Shown in pieces: positions 44,001 through 54,050 of a stretch of 64,000 nt of DNA; position 1 is the stretch's first letter, and every line of letters starts with the position of its first letter. Below the pieces are notes generated by a model. It had not been told where the DNA came from. It did not search any database and was given only the letters and a program-made list of their open reading frames with translations. Both the position numbers and the translations under genes were made by a program. This DNA is from Thermothielavioides terrestris NRRL 8126 (taxonomy: Eukaryota > Ascomycota > Sordariomycetes > Sordariales > Chaetomiaceae): assembly GCF_000226115.1 (NCBI RefSeq), contig NC_016458.1, forward strand, positions 6,172,001 through 6,236,000. The letters are read 5' to 3'.

Positions 44001-44250
44001 ACTATGAACATTGTAAGTAGTTTGATTTATAGAGATGGAAGTGAATATAAAAACCGAGTTATAACGACGAAGATTATTGCGAAAATAGGACCCTCGAGGA
44101 TCTTATATATATAACAGATAGTCGAGGAAGTCTAGAAGACGATAGGCTAGAGGGAAAGAAACGTCGCCCTATAAGCAATAGAAGCCGAAAGTAGGATTCG
44201 TAGCGATAGAATTCTATACTATAGAAGAGTATTAGCTAAAGAAGATAAAT
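41042..44250 (-). pseudogene. Helitron RepHel, N-terminal, Rep and Walker-A parts (RIP-mutated)
   Basis: Minus-strand reading with many TAA/TAG stops. An N-domain (DFQIYSALYYIASPF, NIVLIHRSDNGF, YPLMFLFRDLSFY) is followed by LFQQFLIDLQAISD, SIAIVYKLGYPTLFITVIAN and the Rep catalytic motif at 42896-42864, which now reads KRRLLYCYILL where active Helitrons have GLPHxH. Both histidines became tyrosine (CAC/CAT to TAC/TAT). Then come VVPYNPYLFRKY (42518-42483) and a helicase start with FFI.GASRTSKTFLYR (41407-41361), a Walker A whose glycines became Arg/Ser. AYVASSSLIALLLDG-like and VPI.YRYYFKAIDRILQD blocks follow up to the copia insertion. Clearly inactive. Confidence 0.9.
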
Positions 44251-45040
44251 GACAGATATAGAAATATACCAATAGACGCTTATCTATCCAATGTAATGTA
44301 CTATACTCGGTATACTTAATATCCATTAGGCTAAGATTATATAAAGCGATGGTTATACTACCTAAATCTAGGTTAGCAACAGTCTACGAAGCACTAATAA
44401 AGAGAGCAACGTAACCTATAAGAGGCAACTAGCTAGTCGGAGTAGAAGGTTCGGTAGTATTCTAAGGTATATTATAGGCCAAGGAACGACGACGCTAATT
44501 TTATATAGTAGTATAAGCAATATAAGAAGTGTAAAGAGCTCCATTAGAACGTATATAAAACTGAGAAAGCGGCTTATACTGATAGCAACGACTATAGAAC
44601 GTAGTCTACGAACTAGGTAAACGACGAAGAGGAGGCATTTTAGCGACGGGAAGCTCGAAAGGAACTGAGTAGAAAGGAGAAAAATAGGAGAGAGAGAAAT
44701 AGTAAAAGAAGCGGAAAGGAAGAAAAGGGGAAGCAACAAAGGTGTAACAAGGGTATAAGTGAGATGCGGAAGGGTCGAAAAGGGGTAGCAATAGGGGTAT
44801 TAGTACGTAAGCTAATAGGAGAGGAGTACGAAAGTCACTAACAGGTCTGTACCCTGTAAGGAGGGGGGCCCGAAAATCACTAACAGGTCTGTACCCTGCA
44901 TTAGTTATTTGTTAAGCTTAAAAGGAGGAGTGCAAGGCCAAAGAGGTGGAGAGCAGTAACAATTAGTTAAAGAAGACCCCTGTTTTATAGCCAAACGGAG
45001 GATCGCACTACCTGCCTCATTGTGTAGTATATATATTAGA
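44251..45040. other. Helitron 5' region
   Basis: No recognisable protein. Two 28-base direct repeats (44829-44856 and 44871-44898, one G/A difference, ending acaggtctgtaccctg) flank a G-run. On the minus strand a TATAAAA-like box lies near 44980, about 60 bases inside the proposed 5' end, and could be the RepHel promoter. A plus-strand Lys/Arg/Glu-rich frame at 44500-44870 is probably chance. Confidence 0.55.
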
Positions 45041-45447
45041 AGTCATTCGCAAGGCAAGGGGTCAGGCGAGCGGGTTCGGCGGGGTAACTTCACTGACGTT
45101 GCCGGCCACGGCGCCCCTGCCCGGACCGCTGTGGGGACGCTTCTTGGCAAGTCTCCTTAGTTTCGGTACTGCGTCAAGACTCAAGACTCAAGACGGAAGA
45201 TTCGCGGATAGGTGGCAGCATTCGAGTATGTCCCGTTTCTACCCCGTACAGCTACCTCAAACCACTTAGGATAGGTATTCCACAAAGACCCAGGAAGCCA
45301 AAGTCCGTTCCGCTACCATGAACCGTCCAAAACCAACGCCCAACGCCAGCACTATTCCGTGCATACTTTAGGTGGGTATCCTTCCTAGTTGACCGGGCAA
45401 TGATACAATCTGAAGAAAACCAAGTATCACCTGCGACGCAGACAAGG
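45041..45447. other. Short intergenic region beyond the Helitron
   Basis: About 400 bases. GC content jumps back to normal exactly at 45041. A small 'gactcaagactcaagac' duplication is at 45177-45193. Nothing else seen. Confidence 0.5.
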
Positions 45448-46158
45448 TCACTTTTTCGCCGTGCTCCCGAACCCCGTGAAGCCCAAGGCAGCCATCATGT
45501 CGTCTTCGTCGTGCTCGCCCTCGATGCGGACGTCTTCGCCGTACTCCGTCTTGATCTTGGCCGCAGCCTCCTTTTCCTGGCGCCTCCGCGCCTCCGCCTC
45601 CTTCCGTTTCCGCCTCTTCTCTTCCCGTTCTCTCTCCTCCTCTTCCTTGCGCACCTCCAGCCTCTCCTTGAGCGAGACGACCTGCTCCCGCTTGCGCTCC
45701 TGCTCCCGCTGCCACAGCGCCTCGATGCGCGCGTGCACCTCCTCCGCCGTGGCCTTGCGCACCTCGCCCGTGGCGCCAATGTTGCGCTGGTGCTGCATGC
45801 TGTTCGTGTGCTCTACCCATTGCAGGTTGTCCTTGAAGGTCAGGTCGCAGGCCTCGCAGTAGAAGCCAGCGCCGCGACCGCGTTTGCCCACCCCCGCGCC
45901 GGCCGGCACGAGTGAAGAGGTGCCGACGAGCTTGCTGAAGTCTTGGGTGGCGTTGCGCGCCGTCGTGAGCGTCTCGCTGCCGTCCATCGGCTTGTAGTAC
46001 TTCTTGCCCGCCATCTTTGCCTCCCAGCGCGCCTTGCGCTCCTCCTTCTCGGCGGCCTCGCGCTCCTTGGCTTTCGCGGCATACTCGTCGAGGTCGTACT
46101 TTTTCCTAAAGTCTGTGTCGCCGGCCGGCTGGCCGTATGCGGACCCTTTGCTGGACAT
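45448..46158 (-). CDS. snu23: SNU23 / ZMAT2, U4/U6.U5 tri-snRNP zinc-finger protein
   Basis: Single exon, 236 residues, close to the usual length. The product is a spliceosomal protein that joins with the pre-B complex and helps U6/5' splice-site positioning. Visible features: N-terminal FRKKYDLDEYAAKAKEREA and KYYKPMDGS, both family hallmarks. The matrin-type C2H2 finger FYCEACDLTFKDNLQWVEH with SMQHQRN follows (C-x2-C-x13-H-x5-H) at about residues 98-125. After it come GATGEVRKATAEEV and a long charged helix of Glu/Arg/Lys. The C-terminus MMAALGFTGFGST is the conserved end. It is intronless, whereas most genes around it have introns. Confident by motif order. Confidence 0.93.
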   Translation of the reverse strand: MSSKGSAYGQPAGDTDFRKKYDLDEYAAKAKEREAAEKEERKARWEAKMAGKKYYKPMDGSETLTTARNATQDFSKLVGTSSLVPAGAGVGKRGRGAGFYCEACDLTFKDNLQWVEHTNSMQHQRNIGATGEVRKATAEEVHARIEALWQREQERKREQVVSLKERLEVRKEEEEREREEKRRKRKEAEARRRQEKEAAAKIKTEYGEDVRIEGEHDEDDMMAALGFTGFGSTAKK

Positions 46159-46595
46159 GGTGACGGATGTTGCTTTTCAGCGCGGAAAGTCGTCGCGTGT
46201 TCGGTTTCCTGCGGACACAGATCAGAAGACGACCGCCCAGATTGACCTTCACAGTAAGCGATAAGCGATAAGGCCGCTGAACCGCTGAAAGATCGCTAAA
46301 ATACAGCTTGGCGGGGCAGCTGAGACAGTGGCGGGGCTAATAGGTTGTTTTTTTCAGTTCCGGACGGAGCACGGATTACGGAATACGGAATACATCCATT
46401 CACTGAATCTGCATCCTGCATGGCCCCACTGAGCTGCAGCTCTCAGGTCGACACAGCCATCCTCCCTACCTGAACCACCCAAATACTTTCTCTGCGGCGG
46501 TTTCTGTACATACGTGCATCTCCCAGCTCCTCCGGCAATCTTCCCTGCATCTGAGTTCCCGTTCGTCAACTATCTTACAACCACCAAGATCCCCC
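46159..46595. other. Intergenic; SNU23 promoter and BLI-3-like gene 3' end
   Basis: 437 bases between two minus-strand genes, so it holds the BLI-3-like terminator and the SNU23 promoter. A short palindrome-like 'agcgataagcgataagg' duplication is at 46257-46272. Confidence 0.5.
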
Positions 46596-47429
46596 TTAAT
46601 GAGACGACCTCCACTGCCTCACCTCCTCCTCGCTGATCTCCCGCAGCTTATTCACCACCGCCGGCTTGCCCGTCACGACGCCGTGCGCGATCTCGGCCAC
46701 GTGCCCGATGATGGTCTTGTGGGAGATGGCGTAGTGCGCCGTGGCCATGCTGACGCGGATGATGGCGAGCCGGGGGTCGTTCTCGCTGCCGTCGTGGACG
46801 CCGTCGCCCAGGTCGCCCAGCCACGCCCGCAGGTGCGGGCTGTAGTACTTCTTGACCAGCGACCGGTCCGTGATGACGCTGGCCGTGCCGCTGACCGACG
46901 CCCTATACAACAACATGAATTGGTTTTTCCCTAATCTAGTCATTGGGAGCAGCTTGGGAGCAAAAAGGAACTGTCTCGGGAGCAACTACGAGCTACCCAA
47001 AACCGTAATCGGCTAAAATGAGCTTGGGTTTGACTGACCACTCGCCTGCGTGCGTCAGGAAGCTGATGTTGGTGTGCGAGTCGCCCGCCAGGTCGCCCGT
47101 CTTGCCCGACTCGGTGTTGGTGTGGAAAAGCAGGTCAACTCCGCCTGTTTCCTGTTCGTCGCGCGCGGAGTCGGCCGCCCGAGTTAGCCCGCTGGGATCG
47201 GGCTGGTGTGAGAAACGCCGGGATGGGTGACGCCTACCTGAGCTGCCAACGCCATGCATCTGGACACTAATCTTCCGGAGGCAGCATCACGCGTGGTCAT
47301 CATGGCAAACTTGCAGTGTGTCATGAATGCGCTGAGATCGCGGATCTTCTGCTCCAGGGACACGTCCGTGTCGAGGTTGGCCTCCTTATACGGGTCGGCG
47401 TGCTTGGTCTCAGGGTTCTGTTGAGCCAT
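46596..47429 (-). CDS. bli-3: BLI-3-like FMN-binding split-barrel (pyridoxamine-phosphate-oxidase fold) protein
   Basis: Exons 47429-47238, 47151-47039 and 46902-46596 (introns of 86 and 136 bases), 203 residues. The N-terminus (DPYKEANLDTDVSLEQKIRDLSAFM) and KFAMMTTRDAASGRLVSRCMALA, then GVDLLFHTNTESGKTGDLAGDSHTNISFL, match the general-stress-protein-26/PNPOx-like fold. The second splice restores HAGEWASVSGTASVITDRSLVKKYYSP, the flavin-site strand pair of this family. In Neurospora crassa the orthologue bli-3 is a classic blue-light-induced gene of unknown reaction. Expected role: a small cytosolic flavin or cofactor-binding enzyme linked to stress. I could not identify a convincing white-collar binding site upstream. 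Confidence 0.85.
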
Positions 47430-49081
47430 TGTGATGTTTCTTGGTTTCGTTTGTCCAATCTTGTTGTTTTGCTACCGTTGACGCTGGAGGTGTAAGCTGT
47501 TCGAATCTCGAGTTCCTCCAGAGGAAGTGGTTTATCTTGCTTCACAGCAACACGGTCATGGAGAAAAAGGCTTGTTTCTTGCCCATGATGTAAACCTTTT
47601 CCTTCATCGCTTTATCATGCCATCATCGAACTACAGCCCCACACAAACATTTGTGGCGCTTCTCCTCTACATCGCGACGTCGGGCACTTACTGAAAGTAC
47701 TGCTATAATACACCAGTACATGAGCTTCCTCAGGTGTTGAGGGTATCTTAGGTTATCCATGAGTGGGCGCATGTCCCTGTCGGTTTGTCAAAGGGTCAGT
47801 ATTAATTGTTAAGGAGGCTACCTTGAGCATGTCATGGTTCGCGGCTACTGACGTCACGGTTGGTGGGCATATCGATTCTCAACTGAACAGACACCGACTC
47901 TAAATACTTGTAAGAGGGGAAGATGGACTTAGGTAGGTAGTAAGGTATCCTCACCATTCTTACATCCGGTCCCTACATCTGAGGTAAATGGGGCTTACCT
48001 TGCCCTTCCGGCTCTGACAATGAGCGACTAAGGCCGAATCGTCTACATGCGATGAAATATAACCAAGGCCTAGCAAAGAATATCTAAGTCTTTCCGCTTT
48101 GGTGGGTGTTGAACGTATACCTGGTAAACTCATCCACGATTGTTTGTCTGGTCCTGCGACCTTCTTGTCCAAGGGTAACAAACAGGGGTGATACAATTGA
48201 AGAACATGAGTGTGCCTGATGATGGAACATGACTTCGCCTGCCTCAAACACATGATGGCCGGGAAACGTCGTGCACAGCGCAAGCCGGCTCACAAACATG
48301 TATTTCTCCCGCTCTTTCTCGGTTAACGGCCCGGAAGTTGTCTCCTGTTCTTCTTTATCAAGCGGCTGCCCGTCCGTTCTTCGTTAGTTGTTCCCGACCT
48401 TTCCTGAGGCACGCGGCCGTCATTGCTTAGTCTGCAGCCTCCCAACCCCGATAGCCCCTCATTGTCGGCAGGCCCCAACGCACCCGAAGCTTCCAAATTA
48501 GGCAATTGCGCCCAGTGCATGGAGCGATTTGAGCTGCACTGGGCTGGGGGTTTTGTGAAGCCGCCGCAGCAGCTGCCGTCTTGCGCCTTCCCTTTGGGCT
48601 TGCTCAAGCCCTTCCCTTCCCATTCTGGCTCTGCTGCCTGATCAGCATCCCATCAGAGAATACCAGGTACATCTGCTTGCCTGCCTGCCAGATATCGCGT
48701 CCGACCAACTTGTCAATCTCTCTTCTGGCATCTCTCGACCTTGTGGACTGACGGGTTGCCGGCCAGTTCGGAGCGGACTCAAGGGGGCATCCGATCGACA
48801 ACCTGCGGATGAGATCTCGCTCACAGCCAACCGAACACCCTAGGTGCCTTGACCTTTTTGCCTCCTAAAAAGATACCGACACTTTTATCGCCTTCTCCGA
48901 AGCCGACGTAGGTTTTTTGCCTTGCACGCGACGCAACCCGATTGCTGGACAGCCGGCCGATCGGACCGTCGCGGGCATTTGCGCGGGGTTCCCGGGCAAA
49001 CGGCAAGATCAGGGCAGACCTCCAGTCTCGACCCTCTCTCGCCTTCCTCTCTCCGCAGCCTCCTCTCCGTACCCGATCAGG
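47430..49081. promoter_or_regulatory. Divergent intergenic region (BLI-3-like / F-box-like gene)
   Basis: About 1.65 kb between divergent genes. 'cttaggtaggtagtaagg' at 47930 is one of several AGGTAGG-type motifs scattered between genes here. GATC-containing words (catccgatcgacaa at 48787) occur but do not make a full light-response element. No gene supported. Confidence 0.45.
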
Positions 49082-50645
49082 ATGGATTGGGATTCAGATG
49101 ACGACGGCGTAAGTAGGCGCCCGCAATCTGTCTCCTTCCCCGGCATGGAGCCGGTAGGGAGCGAGGCGGCCTGCTTTAAGGAGCCATACTAACCCTGCTC
49201 TGCAGACCTTCCGTCCGATTGAGCAGCGCGACCAAGAAGAGCAGGCGGAAGCATGGTACAACCATCCCGTTCGAGTTCAGAACAAGGAGCTCTTGGCAGA
49301 GAATCTGCGCCTCAAGAAGCTCCTCCGCGAGAACGGCATCTCGTGGGATCCGCGACTGACCCTAGATCCCCACGATCCCAGCAGAGGCACGTGGTCGTCG
49401 GGCGTGCCGAAGGTCCAGACTCGCTCGTCCACCGGCCCGGGACGGCTTTCTCAGAGACATGGACGGCTGCCGACCCTGCCCATGGAGATCCAGCTCTTCA
49501 TCCTAGAGTACGCCCTGACCAGCAAGTACCCGATCATCGACCCCCTCTGTAAGTTGAACAAAGACTGCATGACTGCGACCGAGAAAAGCCGCGGCAACCA
49601 GATCGCCATCGGCTTCTTGGCCACCTGCAGAGCTCATCTGATCGAAGGCACGCGATTCCTCTGGCGCAACAACACGTTCATCTTTACGAGCCACCTTGCT
49701 TTGCGCAACTTTGCCAATGTCGACCTCGAGCACCGGAAGACCATCAAGTTCGTCACTTTTCGCATCGTCGCTCGCTATTACGACGATGAGAAACGGAAGC
49801 ACTTTGCCCCGTTCCCTTCTCCGGGGTATGCGTACGACAAGCCGATCAACCTCAAGGTTATCCCGCGGACCAAGGAAAAGAACCTCGCCCGCAAGGGATT
49901 TCGCAGTTACACCTGGGATCAGGTCGTCGACTTTCTCGACGCAATGCGGCCGCCCTTTGACCCCAATCACCGCAGCGGACAGCCGCGCCCCCGCCTGCTG
50001 CCTAACCTGGAGTGTCTGAGGATGGATTTTGTCAACTTTCCAGATGATTTTCTCACGCCTCCGAGAGGGACGGCCCTCCACGATCTTGCCTCTCACGACC
50101 TTGGATGCACCTTGAACGAACTTCAGCTCACCGGTCTTCCAGAGTGTCTGTGGGGCCAGGAGATTGCCGCCCATCTGTCTGGAATGGTCAAGGACGATGG
50201 CCTCCGCCTTACCGCCGACTCGGTCTTCGTCTACTGTCGCAACCATCTCCGTCGATTGTCGGGCTGGAGGTGGGATCCAACTTGGTACCCGAAGGTGATT
50301 CGGGGATGGAAGCTACTGGCGGATGAGCACGCACGCACCACGGACAAGACAACCGCACCCCAACGCTCCCATGCCCACCACGATGAACATGCAGGCCCGC
50401 CCAGAATGCCACCGGCCCCCAAGGAGGAAGGCCATCCGGAGACGCAGTGGAAGAAGCGTCGCACTATCTTCAAGCGCGTACCTATTGCGATAGACGACGA
50501 AACACGCACTTGGTGCGAGTTTGACCGGCTGACCGGCCGCCCCATTCCTGATGACGCCTACGATTCTGAGGATGACGACTACGACATATCCGACCTCATC
50601 TGCCCCGGTTGCGGCATCATGCACGGTCCTCCGGAAGAACACTGA
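49082..50645 (+). CDS. F-box-like / uncharacterised fungal protein
   Basis: Exons 49082-49108 and 49206-50645 (97-base intron), 488 residues. The first exon encodes only MDWDSDDDG. Next comes a short coiled-coil (NKELLAENLRLKKLLRENG), then LPTLPMEIQLFILEYALTSKYPIIDPL, which fits the LPxEIxxxIL start of fungal F-box-like proteins. LATCRAHLIEGTRFLWRNNTFIF is characteristic of a fungus-specific family with an F-box-related N-terminus and no leucine-rich repeats. Near the C-terminus an acidic stretch (DSEDDDYDISD) precedes CPGCGIMHG, a lone CxxC. Putative SCF adaptor; substrate unknown. An N-terminal extension beyond the 9-residue exon is unlikely because of the clean leader. Confidence 0.7.
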
Positions 50646-51318
50646 TCGAGGCTCGCCTAATGTTGTCGATGCTTTGCCAGCGGGAGGCGAGCATTTGCTG
50701 CCCAAGATTGTCATACATGGTAGCACTTTTTTTTGGTGGAGATGGCAGCAGAAGCGCTCGGGGGCTGCACACCTATCGTCTACGGCAGCTTGGCCATTTT
50801 TCTTGCTATTCATGAACCATGTATTGCTTTCACAAGGGTTGTGTGTGTCAGGTTTGCCGGAGCGGATAGCATCTACATGGAACGGTGACGGCGTTGGAAC
50901 TGGGCACCACAAGAACAGCGCTTAGACGGTACCAGGAGCGTTGACGACGTTAATGAGGGGAACGAGGAATGGGCTTACATGTCTCCCTGGTCGGATTCGG
51001 GACATTCAACACGATGCCAGATACCCTTAGCTTACCGTAAGCCAGCGCCGCTTGATCATTGGTTTTTATGTGCGTGTTCCGAATCACCTTGTAAATCACT
51101 CGGTTTCCAGCTCTCGCTGTGCCGCTCTTTGGTTTGCCGATTTCAGAACGTAGTCAGATCCAGCGAGCCAAGCCGGCCCGAGAAGGTTTGCGATTTGACT
51201 AGATATCAGCAAAAATGCGGTTGAGTCAAGCGTACGCACCGTTGTGCACAACGGTCACCCTTCGATGGGGGCGCATCAAAGAACCAGAAGCCCCAGTCCA
51301 CCGTTCCACCCGCCCATC
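50646..51318. other. Intergenic between convergent genes
   Basis: Tail-to-tail gap of about 670 bases between the F-box-like gene and GH92. Nothing recognised. Confidence 0.5.
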
Positions 51319-54050
51319 TCACATCCCCAGCTTATCCATCCACCCGGCAAGCCCGCCCTTATCAGCCCCCCGCTTCCAGAGCCCCGCGGGCGCCGACCGC
51401 CGCGCAACCGAGCCATTCACCGCGCCGAACCCCAGATACTTGCCCAGACTCGGCGGCAGATCCTCGACCCTGGTGCCCCAGGCGCTCTCGTTGCGGCCGA
51501 GGGTGAGGACCAGCTCCTTGCCCTCGGTGAAGAAGCTGTGGTCGAGCCAGTTGCGGGAGTAGGGGCGGCCGTCGAGCGTGGCGCTCTGGATGTACAGGTT
51601 GGCGTAGGCCGGCGGGTCGAGGCCGAGGGCGCGCACGCGGGCGGTGCGGCCGGTGAGCGGGTGCGTCACGTTGACCTCCTCGAAGAAGGGCGGCGTGATC
51701 AGGTAGACGTCCTGGCCCGGGTTCGGGAACAGGCCGATCATGGCGAAGGCCAGGAACGCGCCCATCGCGCCGCTGTCGTCGTTGCCCGGCAGGCCGTCGG
51801 GCGTCGGCCGGAAGGAGGACGGGATGTAGAAGTGCGAGCGCAGCGCCGAGAGCGCCGGGCGGCCGGCGTAGTGGTACTGGAACACGGTGAGGAAGGCCGG
51901 CTCGTTGCCGATGAACGTGATGGACCGGTCGTGCAGGTAGTTGAGCCGGGACACGAAGCTCGCCGGGCCGCCGTAGAGGGTTATGAGGGAGGCTTGGTCG
52001 TGCGGGACGAAGCTAATAGAGGAGTGGGGCGTTGGTTTGGTTAGATGTCGGGGTAGGGGAGGGGGCGGAAGGGGCGGGCATGGGATGGGATGGGAAAGAC
52101 GTACAAGCCGTACTCCCAAATGCTGCTCTCAAAGGTCTCGCGGCCGGTGTTTTGCAGAGAGCAGACGCTGAACGAGTCGAGGTTGCTGCAGTTCAGGGGG
52201 TCTTGATAGCCCCACGTCTTGTTCAGGTACCGCGGCTGGAAGAAGCCTGTGAAACCTGTCTGGGTGCCGTTCCACCAAGTGGAGACTTGGTCGGCCTTGA
52301 AGAGGTTTTGCCAGTTGCCGCTCGACTCGAGGTACTTCTCCTTGTCGCTGGTCTTACCGAGGCCTTCGGCCATCTGGGAGATGCAAAAGTCGTTGTAGGC
52401 GTATTCGAGCGTGCGCGAGATGCTCCGGGTCATGGTGCCAAATCCCTTGTAGTCGAAGTCTTGGACCGGAATGTAGCCGAGGGACTTCCAGCTGTCCAGG
52501 CCTCCACGCCCCTCACAGCACCAGTCGTAGGGTTCAACTTCGGCGTCCTTCACGACGGCGGCGTACCCATCGTCCCACTTGGCAAATTTTTAGCCTCTGT
52601 TGGCGGAAATGAGATTCAGCGTAGCATATCAGATCTTACGTTGATTCCACCCTGCAACCCCTTGACGTAGGCGTCCGCAAGCACGACGTCGGCATTGGAC
52701 CCACCCTAGCAAGGTCAGCAACGGCGTCCGAACAGTGTGGTAGGGCGGTATCACCTGGGTGTAGCCCTTGCTGAGACTCATCCGGCAATCCGGCAGCCAT
52801 CCCAGGTGGCGGTAAGTGTCGATTAGTGAGCGGATCATTTCGGTAACCGCGGTGGGATCCGTGATGGTCAAAAGCGGGAGTTGTGATCGGAATAGGTCCC
52901 AGATGCTAACCAAGTCAGCTTGAGATGTGTACATTAACTTAGAGAACCCTTCATCCTACCAGTAGAACGAGTCAAAGTACGGCTCGTCGCTGGACCAGAG
53001 CGGATTCTCGCCCGTGTAGTTCTGTGGGTTGATCATGGTCCGGTAGATGCCGCTGTAGAAGTTTGTCAACATGGAGCCGTCCACCTTGTTTGTCGACACC
53101 CTGATCGGGCTCATCTTTTCCCTCCAGGCCGCCGTCGCAGCCTCGGAAACAGCAGTGAAGTCAAAGTCCGGGATCTCGGTCTCGGCATGCTCGCACGCCC
53201 GTTCGACGCTGATGAAGCTGGTAGCAGTCCGGACGAGGATAGGTTCGGCGGCCGAGTTGAACCTGACAAAAGCGCCGCCGGGAAGCGGATAGCCGTTGAT
53301 GGACCTCGAGATTGTCAAGTTCTGGACGGCGGTGCTGGCCCTGCTATCAACAAAGATGCCACTGTCGAGTACACCGGCACCATGGAAGTCGGTGCAGAAG
53401 TGCAAGACGAAATTCCCGGTACCGAAGCTCGGCAAGAAGCGGGCGCTCCCCGTGATGCGTCCTGTCGTTGGGTCCACGGCCACGGAGGCATTGTCCTGCC
53501 TCGAGTCGGCCAGATCCGTGAGATCCTGCAGAATCAGTGGCTTGGCCGGCTCGTCGTCGGCTCCGACAGAAGGAAAGGTGAAGCTAAAGAGCGCAGCGTG
53601 CTGGGTCGTGGTCATCTCGGCCCGGATGCCGGTGTCCAGCGTGATGCCGAAGGTGCCGGGCTTCGCAGACACGCTGGTGTTGCGAAAGCTGCCAAAGGCG
53701 GCGCGGGCCTTCTTGGGGAAGACGCAGCGGTCGATGTCCCCGCCCGGGCAGTTCGTGTAGGCGAACAGGGCGAAGTTGCCCAGGCTCGGACTGCCGCCGG
53801 TGCCGCTGTCGTGCATCATGCTGAAGCCGGTCACGGGGGAGCCGTCCAGAGTGAAGCCGCCCTGCCGGCTGGGGCTATTGGTGTCGGCGACGGCCTTGGC
53901 CATGCCGTACGGCAGAGAAGCACCGGGGAAGACGTTGCCGCCATTGCTGGCCCCGATCAGGGGGTCGACGTATGCGAGGGGGTCGAAGGCGTCCTGGGCC
54001 AGCACGGTGCCTGCCAGGACCAACCAGCCGGACGCGAGGAGGAGGGCCAT
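51319..54050 (-). CDS. Secreted GH92 alpha-mannosidase
   Basis: Five exons: 54050-52960, 52905-52755, 52705-52640, 52577-52105 and 52012-51319 (introns 54, 49, 62 and 92), 824 residues. A signal peptide (MALLLASGWLVLAGTVLAQ) is followed by DPLAYVDPLIGASNGGNVFPGASLPYGM, the GH92 N-terminal signature, and GFSMMHDSGTGGSPSLGNF. Splicing restores DSFYCIWDLFRSQLPLLTI and GGSNADVVLADAYVKGLQGG, the catalytic-domain motifs, and YGFFVPHDQASLITLYGG. The late motif DGLPGNDDSGAMGAFLAFAMIGLFP contains the GNDDxG active-site/calcium region. GH92 enzymes are calcium-dependent exo-acting alpha-mannosidases on N- and O-glycan mannans. Likely extracellular or wall-associated, releasing mannose from glycoproteins. 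Several NxS/T sites suggest it is itself glycosylated. Confidence 0.93.

Larger units (their letters stand above)
30532..45040 (-). mobile_element. RIP-degenerated Helitron, split by a nested copia element
   Basis: A strongly AT/TpA-rich block whose minus strand still reads as a fungal Helitron RepHel protein full of TAA/TAG stops. It runs from a 5' end reading TCTAATATATATACTACACA (minus, at 45040) to a 3' end with a GC hairpin followed by CAACCC and CTAG (minus, ending at 30532). Flanking minus bases are ...atgact and tgaaccc, so insertion looks to be between two Ts. Removing the 7.56-kb copia insertion leaves about 6.9 kb. A second, antisense frame with RIP stops lies between RepHel and the 3' end. 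The 3' terminus is well supported by structure; the 5' terminus is inferred from the composition break and the TC start and is less certain. Confidence 0.85.

Noticed and set aside
44500..44870. Lys/Arg/Glu-rich plus-strand frame in the Helitron 5' region
   Set aside because: In AT-rich RIPped DNA an AAG/GAA-rich frame arises easily; no other support, and the RepHel gene runs the other way.
47430..49081. White-collar light-response element upstream of the BLI-3-like gene
   Set aside because: Single GATC/CGAT words occur, but not the paired spacing of a full element, so I do not call one.
51244..52044. 266-codon plus-strand frame over the GH92 3' end
   Set aside because: Antisense shadow of the GH92 last exon; no independent coding features.
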